DNA from: Pyrenophora tritici-repentis
Taxonomy: Eukaryota; Ascomycota; Dothideomycetes; Pleosporales; Pleosporaceae
Reading direction: 5' to 3'
DNA length: 64,000 nt
Assembly (NCBI RefSeq): GCF_003171515.1
Contig: NW_027093983.1
Span: forward strand, 119,219 to 183,218
The notes below the pieces were generated by a model. It was not told the origin of the DNA, did no database searches, and worked only from the letters and a program-made list of their open reading frames with translations. Both the position numbers and the translations under genes were made by a program. How positions within the stretch are numbered: position 1 is the stretch's first letter; the number at the start of each line of letters is the position of its first letter. Shown here in pieces: positions 51,688-61,047 of the stretch.

Positions 51688-54147
51688 TTAAATAATTGCG
51701 GAGAATGTTAAAGGTTTTGTCATGTTCACATGTAGTTGTGTGAAAGGTATAAGGGATAAAGAACAATTGTGAAAAGTATTTAAAACCAAGCTGTGTCTAC
51801 CCTTTTCAAATATTGTTAGGGCTGTCGGTAGAATTTGTAATAAAGAATTAACCACTAAAGGTGAAGTACCCATTCACCTACCTTTTGAGTAAATTTTATT
51901 ACGTTTATTGTATTCACCTGTAATAACTAACTCTTGGTCGTCAACTACTTTAACAGTTTTATTCACAATATCTTTATGTCAACGTGTGTCAGTAACTTTA
52001 ATCAACTCAGCCTTGTATAAAGAGATATAATCAGATAAAGACAATTTACCACTATACCCCTTAGATTTACTAACTATTCCACCATTAGTGTCCAGAAGAT
52101 ATAGTTTAGATGCTGGAAATATAGCTTTCTTAATCATGCCGCCATACTCTAATTTAAATTGACCAATCCCAATCCCTATTAAATCATTATTTAGTGGATA
52201 ATCTAAAAAAACAGAGTCTGTGTCTGAATAGTATGCATTGGCTAAGTAAGGGTACATTATAATACGTGCCCAGCTAGCTGTGGCAGCAGCTATGGGGGAT
52301 GAATTCATGATAGTATCCTCATTATCCGAATATTTTAGCATTTCAAGGTCGTAATCTTTTCCATTTTGCTCACATTTTATTCTACTACGTAGTTTACTAT
52401 TTAGAACGAATATTTTTTTATCCAACTGAATATAGCTTTTAATATCAAACAATAATTCAATTTTATTGTATTTTTCTAAATCAACCATCTTAATTTTGTC
52501 ACGCTCATTACTCATACCCATTCTACCAAATATAGAATTCATTGTTAGTTTTGCTGAATTACGTTCAGCAGCGGATGCGGCAAGCATTTTTTGGTTATAA
52601 AAATCTATAATAAAATCTTTAAATGTATTTACACCACGGTCAAATATAAAACTTTCTACGACTTCTATATGATAACCATAATGCATAGCTAATTTGATTT
52701 CTTCTGAAAAGTATCACCCTTCTCAACTACCCAGAGTGGGGGGGGGGGGGGGAAAAATGAATTTACTTTCCCCAGTTTTATCGATAATACGGCAAGGTAA
52801 TACAGGTTTGTCTATGTATGAAGGTGTATTAATTTTAACTTTGACAAAACCAAATATTTTTGTAATATCTTTTTGTAAACTATAAATCGGCGTTCCAACT
52901 GGCATATCTTTAAGCATTGCATAGGGGTAAAGACTATTAATGTCATAGCAAAATAATCCGTAACCTGTGGGTTTAAATACTTCCGTTCTTCCTCCAAAAA
53001 ATGAACTTCTAACCGCATATTCTAAATCACCTCTACATCTGGGCAGTAATATGTTTTTATTTAAAAAATTACTTCTAATAATTCCCATTGATATAGAAGG
53101 TAATGTTGGATAAGTTGTAATATTAAGTCTGTAATTACTAAAATAGTATTGGTCAGCTTTCTGTAATATTTGGTAGAGGGATATTACATCGTTACTTAAA
53201 TATTCTAAAGTTTCTTTTTTTAAATCTCAAACTTTATTTTCGTAATATTTAATAAATCCATCGTAAACGATTATAGTATCTAGACTCTCTTCAAAGTATT
53301 TTATATCTGGAAGATAACCTTTATAGTTTAAATTATTTACATTAACAAACTTATAAGGGAAAACACTCTTTTTTACTTTAACTTGATAACTATGCCCTAA
53401 ATGTAACTTAGAACTGGGTAATATTGCGTAAGAATCGGCAAAACGAAGACATACTGTATTTTTGTCTTTTTTATATGAAGCTTTGAAAGATATAATACTA
53501 TTTACTTTAGAAAGTAAATTACGGATGTTATATAATTTATCCATAATAGTAAATATAAATGCAATGTCAAATCCACCTAAATTATGTGCATAAGCTGTGT
53601 AGTTATTGTATTTAATGGCCATCATATCACGAATAAACTTAACTAACATTTCCTCTCAACTGTTAAAGTCTGTTACATAGTATAAATTTTTTTTTCTACC
53701 ATCATAAAACCCACAAGCATAAGGTACAAATTCCTTTTTTTCATTAGTGTATGCCTCTTTATCAAAAGTTAAAAATTTATCTTTTCTTTTTAATTCTTTT
53801 ACTTTTTTATCTATGAATTTAACATCTTTGTAATATTCTAAATTAATCCATCTGTTGTTTTCCCCGTATTGTGCGTATGTTAAATTTTTACCGCTTTCAA
53901 AACTACGAATTAAAGTATTATCATGCATAACATCTTCCACATTAACAAGAAAAATCAGACCATCTTCTTTTTTTCTGTAAACAGTAAGAATATGATGCTC
54001 ATTATAGATAACAATTTTAACATTTATTATAAACTTATCATTGTATAAATATGATATAGTATTCTCTTTATAACTTAAAGCAACACCGTAAAAAAATAAA
54101 TTCATAGTTTGAGGTAATCAATTAGGCGATAAAAGTCTACTATTCAT
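51688..54147 (-). CDS. dpo: Plasmid-type family B DNA polymerase, intact
   Basis: 819 codons from ATG at 54145-54147 to the stop at 51688, continuous with UGA-Trp at several places; a TAA lies just upstream of the start. Protein-primed polymerase of invertron-type linear plasmids. Exonuclease motifs: FDKEAY (Exo I, about 53770), YAHNLGGFDIAFI (Exo II, 53560-53600), YLSNDVISLYQIL (Exo III YxxxD, about 53170-53205). Polymerase motifs: YDINSLYPYAM (motif A, 52910-52945), KLTMNSIFGRMGM (motif B, 52505-52545), YYSDTDSVFLDY (motif C, 52205-52240). A 15-C tract at 52740-52754 codes a Pro run without breaking the frame. No terminal-protein domain was recognised. The partner rpo is broken. Confidence 0.92.
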
Positions 54148-54339
54148 GTCTAATTAAGAGAATCAGGCTTATACACTGTATTATTAATTCGCCCCCCACT
54201 ATATGATAATTCAGGGTCCTTGACTTTTAAATAAAGAGCTCAAGAAAAGAAGCTGAAGGGATACGGATACCGTGTTGGAAAGAGATTTAACACTCGAAGC
54301 GGAAAAAACTGAAGATTTTTGAGGAGGGTAAAACGGGTA

Positions 54340-54700
54340 TAACAGAAAATGTAGGATTTGAATATTATGTACCCACCTTTACAAACCATCCTGCTTACCA
54401 CATTCAAATCATCCTTCATTTATTCTTCCGGCTTCCCTAGTTATACTTCCTTTTTGGATTTTCCCTCCAATCTTCTTTTCGGCCATCTTCCATTTTCTCA
54501 TGCCTTCCTCAGCCTCATGCTTCCATTTGTCGCATTCCTCTTCCAACATATCGACCTTATCCGCCTCAGCAGCCTCCTTCTCCTTTCTCAAATACTCCAT
54601 GTGTGTGACGGCTTGTCTCGCTGGGTACAACAGAGCATGCGGAGTAGGATGTAGGAGTTTGTATTCAAAATGGCCCCCCCTCTCCTTGTTGGTTGTGTAT
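54340..54700 (-). other. Second GC-richer nuclear-like island with a coiled-coil reading frame
   Basis: Roughly 50% GC, in contrast to its flanks. The minus strand 54409-54630 codes a charged, heptad-like stretch (MEYLRKEKEAAEADKVDMLE, WKHEAEEGMRKWKMAEKKIG), typical of a nuclear coiled-coil protein and unlike any mitochondrial gene here. Ends near a C7 tract (54673). Probably transferred from the nucleus; no function is claimed. The opposite-strand frame of similar length is its shadow. Confidence 0.5.
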
Positions 54701-55350
54701 TTGTTGGTATTGTTTGAACTTAGTACATCTTTTTTCTATATTTTTTTTTTTATTATTTATCATAGATAAATAACTAAAAAAAAATAAAGAACCCTGCTTT
54801 TTCTGTTTACGCTTTAAAGACCTGTTTCTAAATGTCTTATGTGTTCTGTCCGGTGTTAGCGTTCAGCTCGGTACATGTCCACCTGGGTATCTACAAATGA
54901 TAAGGGACAAACTTCCATCCATAATTGTTAATATAAATTAAATGTAGAAAATGAATATTATATTATTCATTTTATAGTAATGTATAATAGCTAGGATAAT
55001 AATATAATTTAATACTAGTGCATTACGATATAGTGGTTTAAGAGTTATTTCTATAAAAAATAAAAAAATCATATGGATTCTATAGAATTTAATAGTAATG
55101 TAATGGGTATACTCCAAAACCCGAGTGAATGGTTATGAAAATATATAACCCTTTTTATCATTTACATATGATTTCTTATATATAGAATGGTTTAATAGTT
55201 ATATAACATAATAAGAAAAATCATATGGATTCTATAGAATTTAATAGTAATGTAATGGGTATACTCCAAAACCCAAGTGAATAGTTATGAAAATATATAA
55301 CCCTTTTTATCATTTACATTTACATTTTATAATACTTTTATGAGATAATA
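54700..55350. repeat. AT-rich spacer with a tandem duplication
   Basis: No gene seen. 54742-54787 holds TTATTTATCATAGATAAATAA between T- and A-runs, the centre of the family-A palindrome. 55040-55180 and 55195-55325 are two tandem copies of one ~150-bp unit (AATCATATGGATTCTATAGA, GTAATGGGTATACTCCAAAA, ATATATAACCCTTTTTATCA) differing at a few bases. Possibly an intergenic control region ahead of the rRNA/tRNA cluster. Confidence 0.7.
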
Positions 55351-55357
55351 AGAAAGA

Positions 55358-55427
55358 TTCTTAGTAGTTTAATGGTAGAACAAGATAGTTCTAATACCCT
55401 AATCTAAGTTCGAGTCTTAGATAAGAA
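55358..55427 (+). tRNA. trnR: tRNA-Arg (TCT), copy 1
   Basis: Acceptor TTCTTAG/ATAAGAA with a mismatch at the innermost pair; D-arm GTTTAATGGTAGAAC; anticodon loop GTTCTAA (TCT); T-arm CTAAG-TTCGAGT-CTTAG. The anticodon stem AGATA/TACCC is poorly paired, so this copy may be decaying. Confidence 0.6.
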
Positions 55428-55489
55428 TAACGATTTCTATAGTAATAGCTATTCATTTAATAAGATAGCTAGATTTATTCCAAAAAAAA

Positions 55490-55559
55490 TTCTTATTAGT
55501 TTAATGGTAGAACAAGATATTCCTAATATCCTAATCTAAGTTCGAGTCTTAGATAAGAA
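55490..55559 (+). tRNA. trnR: tRNA-Arg-like (CCT), copy 2
   Basis: Acceptor TTCTTAT/ATAAGAA, 7 bp. Anticodon loop TTCCTAA (CCT) on stem AGATA/TATCC with one mismatch. Rest as copy 1. CCT would read AGG. Confidence 0.6.
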
Positions 55560-55620
55560 TAACGATTTCTATAGTAATAGCTATTCATTTAATAAGATAG
55601 CTAGATTTATTCCAAAAAAA

Positions 55621-55690
55621 TTCTTATTAGTTTAATGGTAGAACAAGATACTTCTAATATCTGAATCTAAGTTCGAGTCTTAGATAAGAA
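55621..55690 (+). tRNA. trnR: tRNA-Arg (TCT), copy 3
   Basis: Best-formed copy: acceptor TTCTTAT/ATAAGAA, anticodon stem AGATA/TATCT perfect, loop CTTCTAA giving TCT (reads AGA), T-arm CTAAG-TTCGAGT-CTTAG. Likely the functional gene. Confidence 0.82.
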
Positions 55691-55745
55691 TAACGATTTC
55701 TATAGTAATAGCTATTCATTTAATAAGATAGATTTATTTAAAAAA

Positions 55746-55810
55746 TTCTTATTAATGGTAGAACAATATATTCCTAATATCCTAATCTAAGTTCGAGTCT
55801 TAGATAACAA
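55746..55810 (+). pseudogene. tRNA-Arg-like, truncated copy 4
   Basis: Five bases are missing in the D-arm (TTCTTATTAATGGTAGAAC), the acceptor 3' strand is ATAACAA instead of ATAAGAA, and the anticodon loop is TTCCTAA. Unlikely to be charged. Confidence 0.65.
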
Positions 55811-55874
55811 AGATAGTTAGAACGAATAGGTTTTAATTTACTATATTGTTTAGTTAGATAATAAATAGTACTTT

Positions 55875-58800
55875 ACATTTTGGGATTTTTATTTGAGTTT
55901 GATGATGGCTCTGAGTGAACGCTATGTAAATGCTTGACACATGCTAATCGAACGTCAATATTTAATTTGTATAAATTATGTATATTGAAGTGGTGTACAG
56001 GTGAGTAAGTGGTATTATGGCTACCTAAGAGTAAGGCAAAATAAATCCCTTATAATAACAATTTATTATAATTTATTAATACTATATCTAATCACCCGAT
56101 GGTCGATTATATTGAAAAGTTTAGATATAAAGGTTAATAATATTAAAAATAAATGTGTTTAAAAGAAATAGTATTTCGCTCTTAGTTGATTATTAATAAC
56201 CATCGGATAAGTAGTAAGTATGGTAATGGCATATTTAGCTTATGTCCGTAGTCAAGACTGAGAGGTCTATTGACCACACTGGGTCTGAAAAAACCCCAGT
56301 GCGTGTAGTACAGCAGTGAGGAATTTTGGTCAATGGCCTAACGGCTGAACCAGCAACTTGCAGGAATGAGAGTTAATATAATAAGTTTATTAACTTGCTT
56401 GACTAGGTCTTATAAAGTTCTGGATAAAGCTTATTATGAAAACTTTATATCCATAGGTCTCGACCAAATCTTGTGCCAGCAGTCGCGGTAAGACAAGGGA
56501 GACGAGTGTTATTCATCTTTAACAGGTATATAGGGTACCTAGACGGTGTGCAATGGCTTAAATAAGTACCTGGTACACTTGAGTTTGATATGTGAGAGGA
56601 ATATGTCGGAATTGTTGGAGGAGAGATGAAATTTGTTGATACCAATAGGACTGATAACGGCGAAGGCAAACCTCTATGTACATGTACTTGCTATTTCTAA
56701 ATTAGAAGAAATTTCTCATATATATTTTATTTAAAGGAGGAAAAAAAGCGATGTGAAAAAAGCGATGTCCTTTTAAAAAGGGATCTCTCGACAAATTTTA
56801 TATAAAAGAGGAAAAAAGCAATGTGCTATAACTGACGTTGAGGGACGAAGGCTCAGATAGTGAAGAGGATTAGATACCCCCGTAACCTGGGCAGACAATG
56901 ATGAGTGCCATAGGTTGGCTTTAAGGCGGAACTATAAATGAAAGTGGAAGCACTCCACCTCAAGAGTAATGTGGCAACGCAGGAACTGAAATCATTAGAC
57001 CGTTTCTGAAACCAGTAGTGAAGTATGTTATTTAATTCGATGATCCGCGAATAACCTTACCACAATTTGAATGACCTAAAATATTGTTAGCCTAGGGCTA
57101 GTTAACCCTAGGTTATAAAGTTTTAGACCACATGCGTTGCATGGCTGTCTTCAGTTAATGTCGTGAGATTTGGTTAGGTCCATTAAATTAACGTAAACCC
57201 TTGTTTTATTTATTACAATAAAGCAGCTCTCCGCTTACAATTGGATGTGATAATAGGGACTAAGACAAGTCATCATGGCCTTAATATTGTGGGCTGATAA
57301 GTGTTGTAGGAATACACTAGATTGGCTAAAACTATCAAATTACGGGGACCTCCTAAAGCTTCTGGTACCAAGCTGTAGTCGAAAGTCTACAAGTGGCTGA
57401 ACTAATTACTCAGGTACGGTAATAAGCCAGAAGATGAATGAAAATGAAATGGATAATCGCGTATCTAAATCAGAGTTTAAATTAGATCATAAGAAAGATC
57501 TTGTGTTAAACTCTGTAAAAGAGCAACGAGTAGACGGTAGTTGACCTCTTTTTATAAAAGCCAATCCAATAAATATAAAAAGAAGTTTAAGGTATACACT
57601 AATAGGCCTTGAGAGAGGTTGCCGAAGTTTTAATAACGTAGGCCTATTTTCAAATACAATTGAAAGTAGTAAGATCAAAATCCTTACTAAGGTGTCATTA
57701 AGTAAAAATTATAATACTTTAGCAAAATGTAACCTAGATCCTTGATTTCTAACAGGTTTTTCAGATGCTGAAGGTTCTTTCATTATTTCTATTTATAGAG
57801 ATGAGAAAAGTAAGTTTAAATGAAGAGTTTCGGCGTACTTTTCTATTCACATCCATGTTAAAGATGTTTTATTATTGGAACAAATTCATAAAACTTTTGG
57901 AGTCGGTACTCTTCGTAAAAACAATGAAAACACGGTTCTATTTAGAGTTAGTGATATTAAAGAGTTACAAACAATCATAGATCATTTTAAAAATTACCCG
58001 TTAGTTAGTGCCAAATATTCTGATTTCCTATTGTTTGAACAATGTTTTAACATAATTAAAAAGAAAGAGCATTTAACGTCGGATGGTTTTAAAAGAATAT
58101 TAGATTTACGTGCTTCACTTAATAAAGGTTTATCTCCTGAATTAAAGGAAGCTTTCCCTTTAGTCCTACCTGTAACTAGAAAAGAGTATGTTTTTAATGA
58201 TATACCTAATCCTTTATGAATTTCTGGGTTTGCTACTGGAGATTCTTCGTTTAGGGTTTCTATAGAAAATTCTACCAGCAAAATTGGTAAAAGAGTTAGG
58301 TTATGCTTTGACACTTGTTTACATATTAGAGAAACTACTCTTTTAGAGGGAATCGCAAAGTATTTTAGTTTATACAATTCCCATGTAACTGCTTCCAATA
58401 AAGAAATGTCCATTCAATGTTCTGAAAAGAACCAAACTTGCTTATTGCAATTTAGAAATAACTCAGACATAGATAATAAAATCATACCTTTTTTTAAAGA
58501 ATACCCTTGCCCCTGCAACCCCCAACTACGTAGTCGTTGGAGGGTATAAAAGGTGTAAAGGCTTTAGATTTCAATGATTGATGTAATGTGGCTGAATTAG
58601 TAAAAAATAAAGAACATTTAAGTAAAGAGGGTTTAAATAAAATTACAGAGATTGCGAATAACATAAACTTAAATAGAAAATGATAAATAATTATAATCTT
58701 AATAATTACTATGTTAAATTTGATTTCCATGATAGACGTGCCACATATGCCTTTACAAAGGGATGCAATAATGCGAATTGGAGCTAATCCCCAAAACAGG

Positions 58801-59075
58801 ATAAAGTATGGATTGTAGTCTGAAATTCGACTACATGAAAAAGGAATTACTAGTAATCGTGAGTAATCACATCACGGTGAATTTTATCTCAGATAGGTAC
58901 TAACCACTCGTCAGGCGCTGAAAGGAGTATGTGCAATAAGTTTGGTGGCTGCGGATTGCTAGTCTAAATGTACAGGTTTAGATCTTTTGGCAGAAATATC
59001 TTCGTATGCGTGACTCTAATTGGTGTTAAGTCGAAATACGGTTCGGGTTGGGGAACTAGCCCGGGATAAATTAAA
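55875..59075 (+). rRNA. rns: rns, small-subunit ribosomal RNA with one group I intron
   Basis: Starts near GAGTTTGATGATGGCTCTGA (55894). Universal SSU blocks follow in order: CAGCAGTGAGGAATTTTGG (56311), GTGCCAGCAGTCGCGGTAAG (56473), GATTAGATACCCCCGTAAC (56868), GCATGGCTGTCTTCAGTTAA (57140), CAAGTCATCATGGCCTTAAT (57264), GGAATTACTAGTAATCG (58842), CACTCGTCAGGCGCTG (58905) and GTTAAGTCGAAATACGG (59026). The intron is 57296-58734, after GTGGGCT and before GACGTGCC. The 3' end is approximate. About 130 nt at 56690-56830 are an AT-rich insert with three GGAAAAAAGCGATGTG-like repeats in a variable region. Confidence 0.92.
57434..58549 (+). pseudogene. LAGLIDADG endonuclease in the rns intron, tail cut by a GC hairpin
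   Basis: Open from ATG at 57434 (inside the core; GAGCAACGAGTAGACGG at 57521) to TAA at about 58547. First motif WFLTGFSDAEGSFIISI (57743-57795), second WISGFATGDSSFRVSI (58218-58262). At 58505-58548 a GC hairpin (ACCCCCAACTACG) replaces the expected sequence and adds a stop; after it the usual C-terminal block resumes (KGVKALDFNDWCNVAELVKN, LSKEGLNKITEIANNINLN) to about 58684. Loss of the last ~45 residues makes activity doubtful. Same subfamily as the nad4L and nad5 intron 2 ORFs. Confidence 0.8.
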
Positions 59076-59095
59076 ATTAACGATACACCCAAAAA

Positions 59096-59166
59096 AAGAG
59101 CTCGGTTTAGTCTGGAATAGGTTAGGTGTGGCTAACCAGTTTAAGGGTGCAAATCCCTTAGCTCTT
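59096..59166 (+). tRNA. trnH: tRNA-His (GTG), probable
   Basis: Acceptor AAGAGCT/AGCTCTT, 7 bp perfect; anticodon arm GGTTA-GGTGTGGC-TAACC, where T-GTG puts GTG at the anticodon but with an 8-nt loop; T-arm AAGGG-TGCAAAT-CCCTT. The D-arm (CGGTTTAGTCTGGAATAG) is weak. Identity is less sure than the tRNA call. Confidence 0.6.
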
Positions 59167-60131
59167 ACATGCAAAAAACAATAAAAACATTTATAATTTT
59201 ATCTAATTCTATTACTTCAAGGCGAGACAAATCTAATTTTTTCTATTCTCATTTCTCTAAAACCATTTCTTCAAGACGTGACAACCTACTCAAACAAGGG
59301 TTAGCTCTAAATTACTTAGAAAGTGTCTTTGGCCTTTATAACCAGTATTAAGTATGAAATAAGTAAATACGAATTGCAATGGAAGAACAAACGAGTTGTA
59401 ATTCATTATAAGTTGGTGAATAAGCTCTGGTCGAAGACCTAATTACTCATGAAGTATTAGGGCTTAGACCATTCCACTAGGCCTGAAGGGAACCTCAACA
59501 GAGGGAGTAGTCGTAAGAGAGTTATTTAATTGAAATAGGTCCGGGCGACGCCTTTAAGGCGGCTGGCCCTGCGGTTAGGTCACCACGAACTTTTTAACGC
59601 TACGGTCGGTTATGGATTGAGGACGTAAATCTCCTTAAACTTAAGAGCCAGCAATCGAAATAGTTCGACGTTTAACTCAGCGTTATCCAGCTTGGGGAAA
59701 GGTTCACTAATCCACTGTGGGGATTTCCCCTTTAGGAAATCCATAAGGATTTCCCGATGGAAATAGGAACACCTTGTCAATGTTATTTGAAAAGGAAACA
59801 AAAGGATTCCTGCTAGACATATTAGATTAGGCCTACTTGAATCTTTTATTGGACCTTTCTTTAGAAGTGATTTAACAGTGGTCATTTCCTTTATGGGGGC
59901 CTTTAACCTTCGTTATACATTTGACTTTCGACGGCTGAACACAATAAACCTAGACGACTTTTTATGAAGAATGATTAAGAACTATATATATAGTAAAATA
60001 AAAATTATGAAAACATAAACAAATTTAAAATGGAAAACATTATTTACACTAATGAAAAAATCACTAAAAAAAAAAAAGTGTGGGGTTCGGCTATGTATCC
60101 GGGTCCTTTTGGACCCAGAACCCCCTTAAAA
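59167..60131. other. Spacer without a recognised gene
   Basis: A 60-codon plus ORF (59169-59351, with two copies of TSRRDxxNFF/SSRRDNLL) and a 91-codon minus ORF (59610-59885) exist, but neither resembles a family I know. The stretch 59440-59700 is GC-richer and structured (GGCGACGCCTTTAAGGCGGC, CTTTAGGAAATCCATAAGGA), and could hold an unassigned structured RNA. 60099-60116 is a small GGGTCC-TTTT-GGACCC hairpin. Confidence 0.4.
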
Positions 60132-60213
60132 ATCCGAGTGCTGGAATTGGTAGACAGGACAAATTTAAGCTTTGTTGACGTTATGTCGTGAACGTTCAAG
60201 TCGTTCTTCGGAT
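60132..60213 (+). tRNA. trnL: tRNA-Leu (TAA)
   Basis: Acceptor ATCCGAG/TTCGGAT; D-arm GCTGGAATTGGTAGACAGG; anticodon stem ACAAA/TTTGT with loop TTTAAGC, anticodon TAA; long class II variable arm (GACGTTATGTCGTGAAC), as expected for leucine; T-arm GTTCAAGTC. Confidence 0.92.
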
Positions 60214-60298
60214 AAAAGGTACACGAAAAACCTCGTCAAGTTAAAAGGGATAAGACCTCTACACTAAGACTTTAAAGGTTAGCCCCGGCGTCTTCTTG

Positions 60299-60518
60299 CG
60301 CCTGCAACCCCCAACTACGAAGTCGTTGGAGGGTAACTTTTTTTTGATATATATTTGATTTTTCAAAAAGTAAGAAAAGAAGAAGGGGGCTGCGTATGAC
60401 TTTTTATGTCTAATATTTTTAGGCCCCCCCTCTCTCTTTTTTTTTTCTTTTGCAGTGTTTAGTAGTGGATCTAGGCAAAAGAAAAAAAAAGAGGAAGAGA
60501 GAGGGGGTCCAAACCGAA
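60299..60518. repeat. Spacer with GC hairpin (copy 3) and T-run/A-run palindrome
   Basis: 60299-60337 is the third copy of the CCCCCAACTACGAAGTCGTTGG hairpin (written here without its last bases). 60425-60500 is a palindrome: CCTCTCTC, T-run, CTTTTGC, spacer, GCAAAAG, A-run, GAGAGAGGG. No gene seen. Confidence 0.8.
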
Positions 60519-60602
60519 AGGAGAGTTCCTTTATTGGTAAGAAGGGTTGAGCTGTAAACTCAATAGTATTACGCTTTTAAGAGTTCGAATCTCTTGTCTC
60601 CT
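60519..60602 (+). tRNA. trnY: tRNA-Tyr (GTA)
   Basis: Anticodon stem TTGAG/CTCAA, loop CTGTAAA, anticodon GTA; D-arm CCTT-TATTGGTAAG-AAGG; extended variable region (TAGTATTACGCTTTT), usual for fungal mitochondrial Tyr; T-arm AAGAG-TTCGAAT-CTCTT; acceptor AGGAGA/TCTCCT. Confidence 0.9.
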
Positions 60603-60677
60603 AAAATATAATTAAATGTTTATATTGTATTATAAATATAATTCTTAAATAGTTAATTTTATACATTACATTATTTA

Positions 60678-61047
60678 ATAGCTTTTATAGCTCAATGGTA
60701 GAGCGGAATACTGTTAATATTCTGATAAATGTTCGATTCATTTTAAAGGCTTGCAAAAATAGAGAGTTTATGCCTACTATTTTGCAGGTTAAGTTAATTC
60801 CAAGAGCCTTTGGCTTTTTGAGTATAATTACTTAACACATTATTATTTCAAACAATGATACAAATGATTATAAAGGGCAGCTTATACCTCATATTTATAT
60901 ATGCATGATCATTTGTGAATGGCTATTATAATAGTAATATAGACTAGGTATACTTTTTACTTATATAATCGTAATATAGACTAGGCATATTTTTACTTAT
61001 AGAATAGCTATAGAATAGTTATGAAAAGGGTAAAAGAATAATTTTAT
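60678..61047 (+). repeat. Inverted repeat, copy B (tRNA-Asn plus nad6 leader)
   Basis: Matches the reverse complement of 19630-20001 over about 370 bp (for example CTTATACCTCATATTTATAT and TAGACTAGGCATATTTTTAC in both). Ends at the nad6 ATG. Confidence 0.9.
60681..60750 (+). tRNA. trnN: tRNA-Asn (GTT), copy B
   Basis: Same as 19928-19997 except acceptor GCTTTTA, which pairs with TAAAGGC through one G-U. Otherwise intact; both copies could be used. Confidence 0.9.

Noticed and set aside
52694..52885. Plus-strand frame opposite dpo
   Set aside because: Antisense to the motif A region of an intact polymerase gene; shadow frame.
54358..54654. Plus-strand hydrophobic ORF in the 54.4-kb island
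   Set aside because: The opposite strand has the more protein-like, charged coiled-coil composition; the plus frame looks like its complement.
55358..55810. CRISPR-like array
   Set aside because: The regular ~131-bp units are tRNA genes with their flanks, not short repeats with unique spacers; no cas-like genes.
59610..59885. 91-codon minus-strand ORF after rns
   Set aside because: Lies in a GC-richer structured stretch, no recognisable motif, no neighbour in register; kept only as spacer content.
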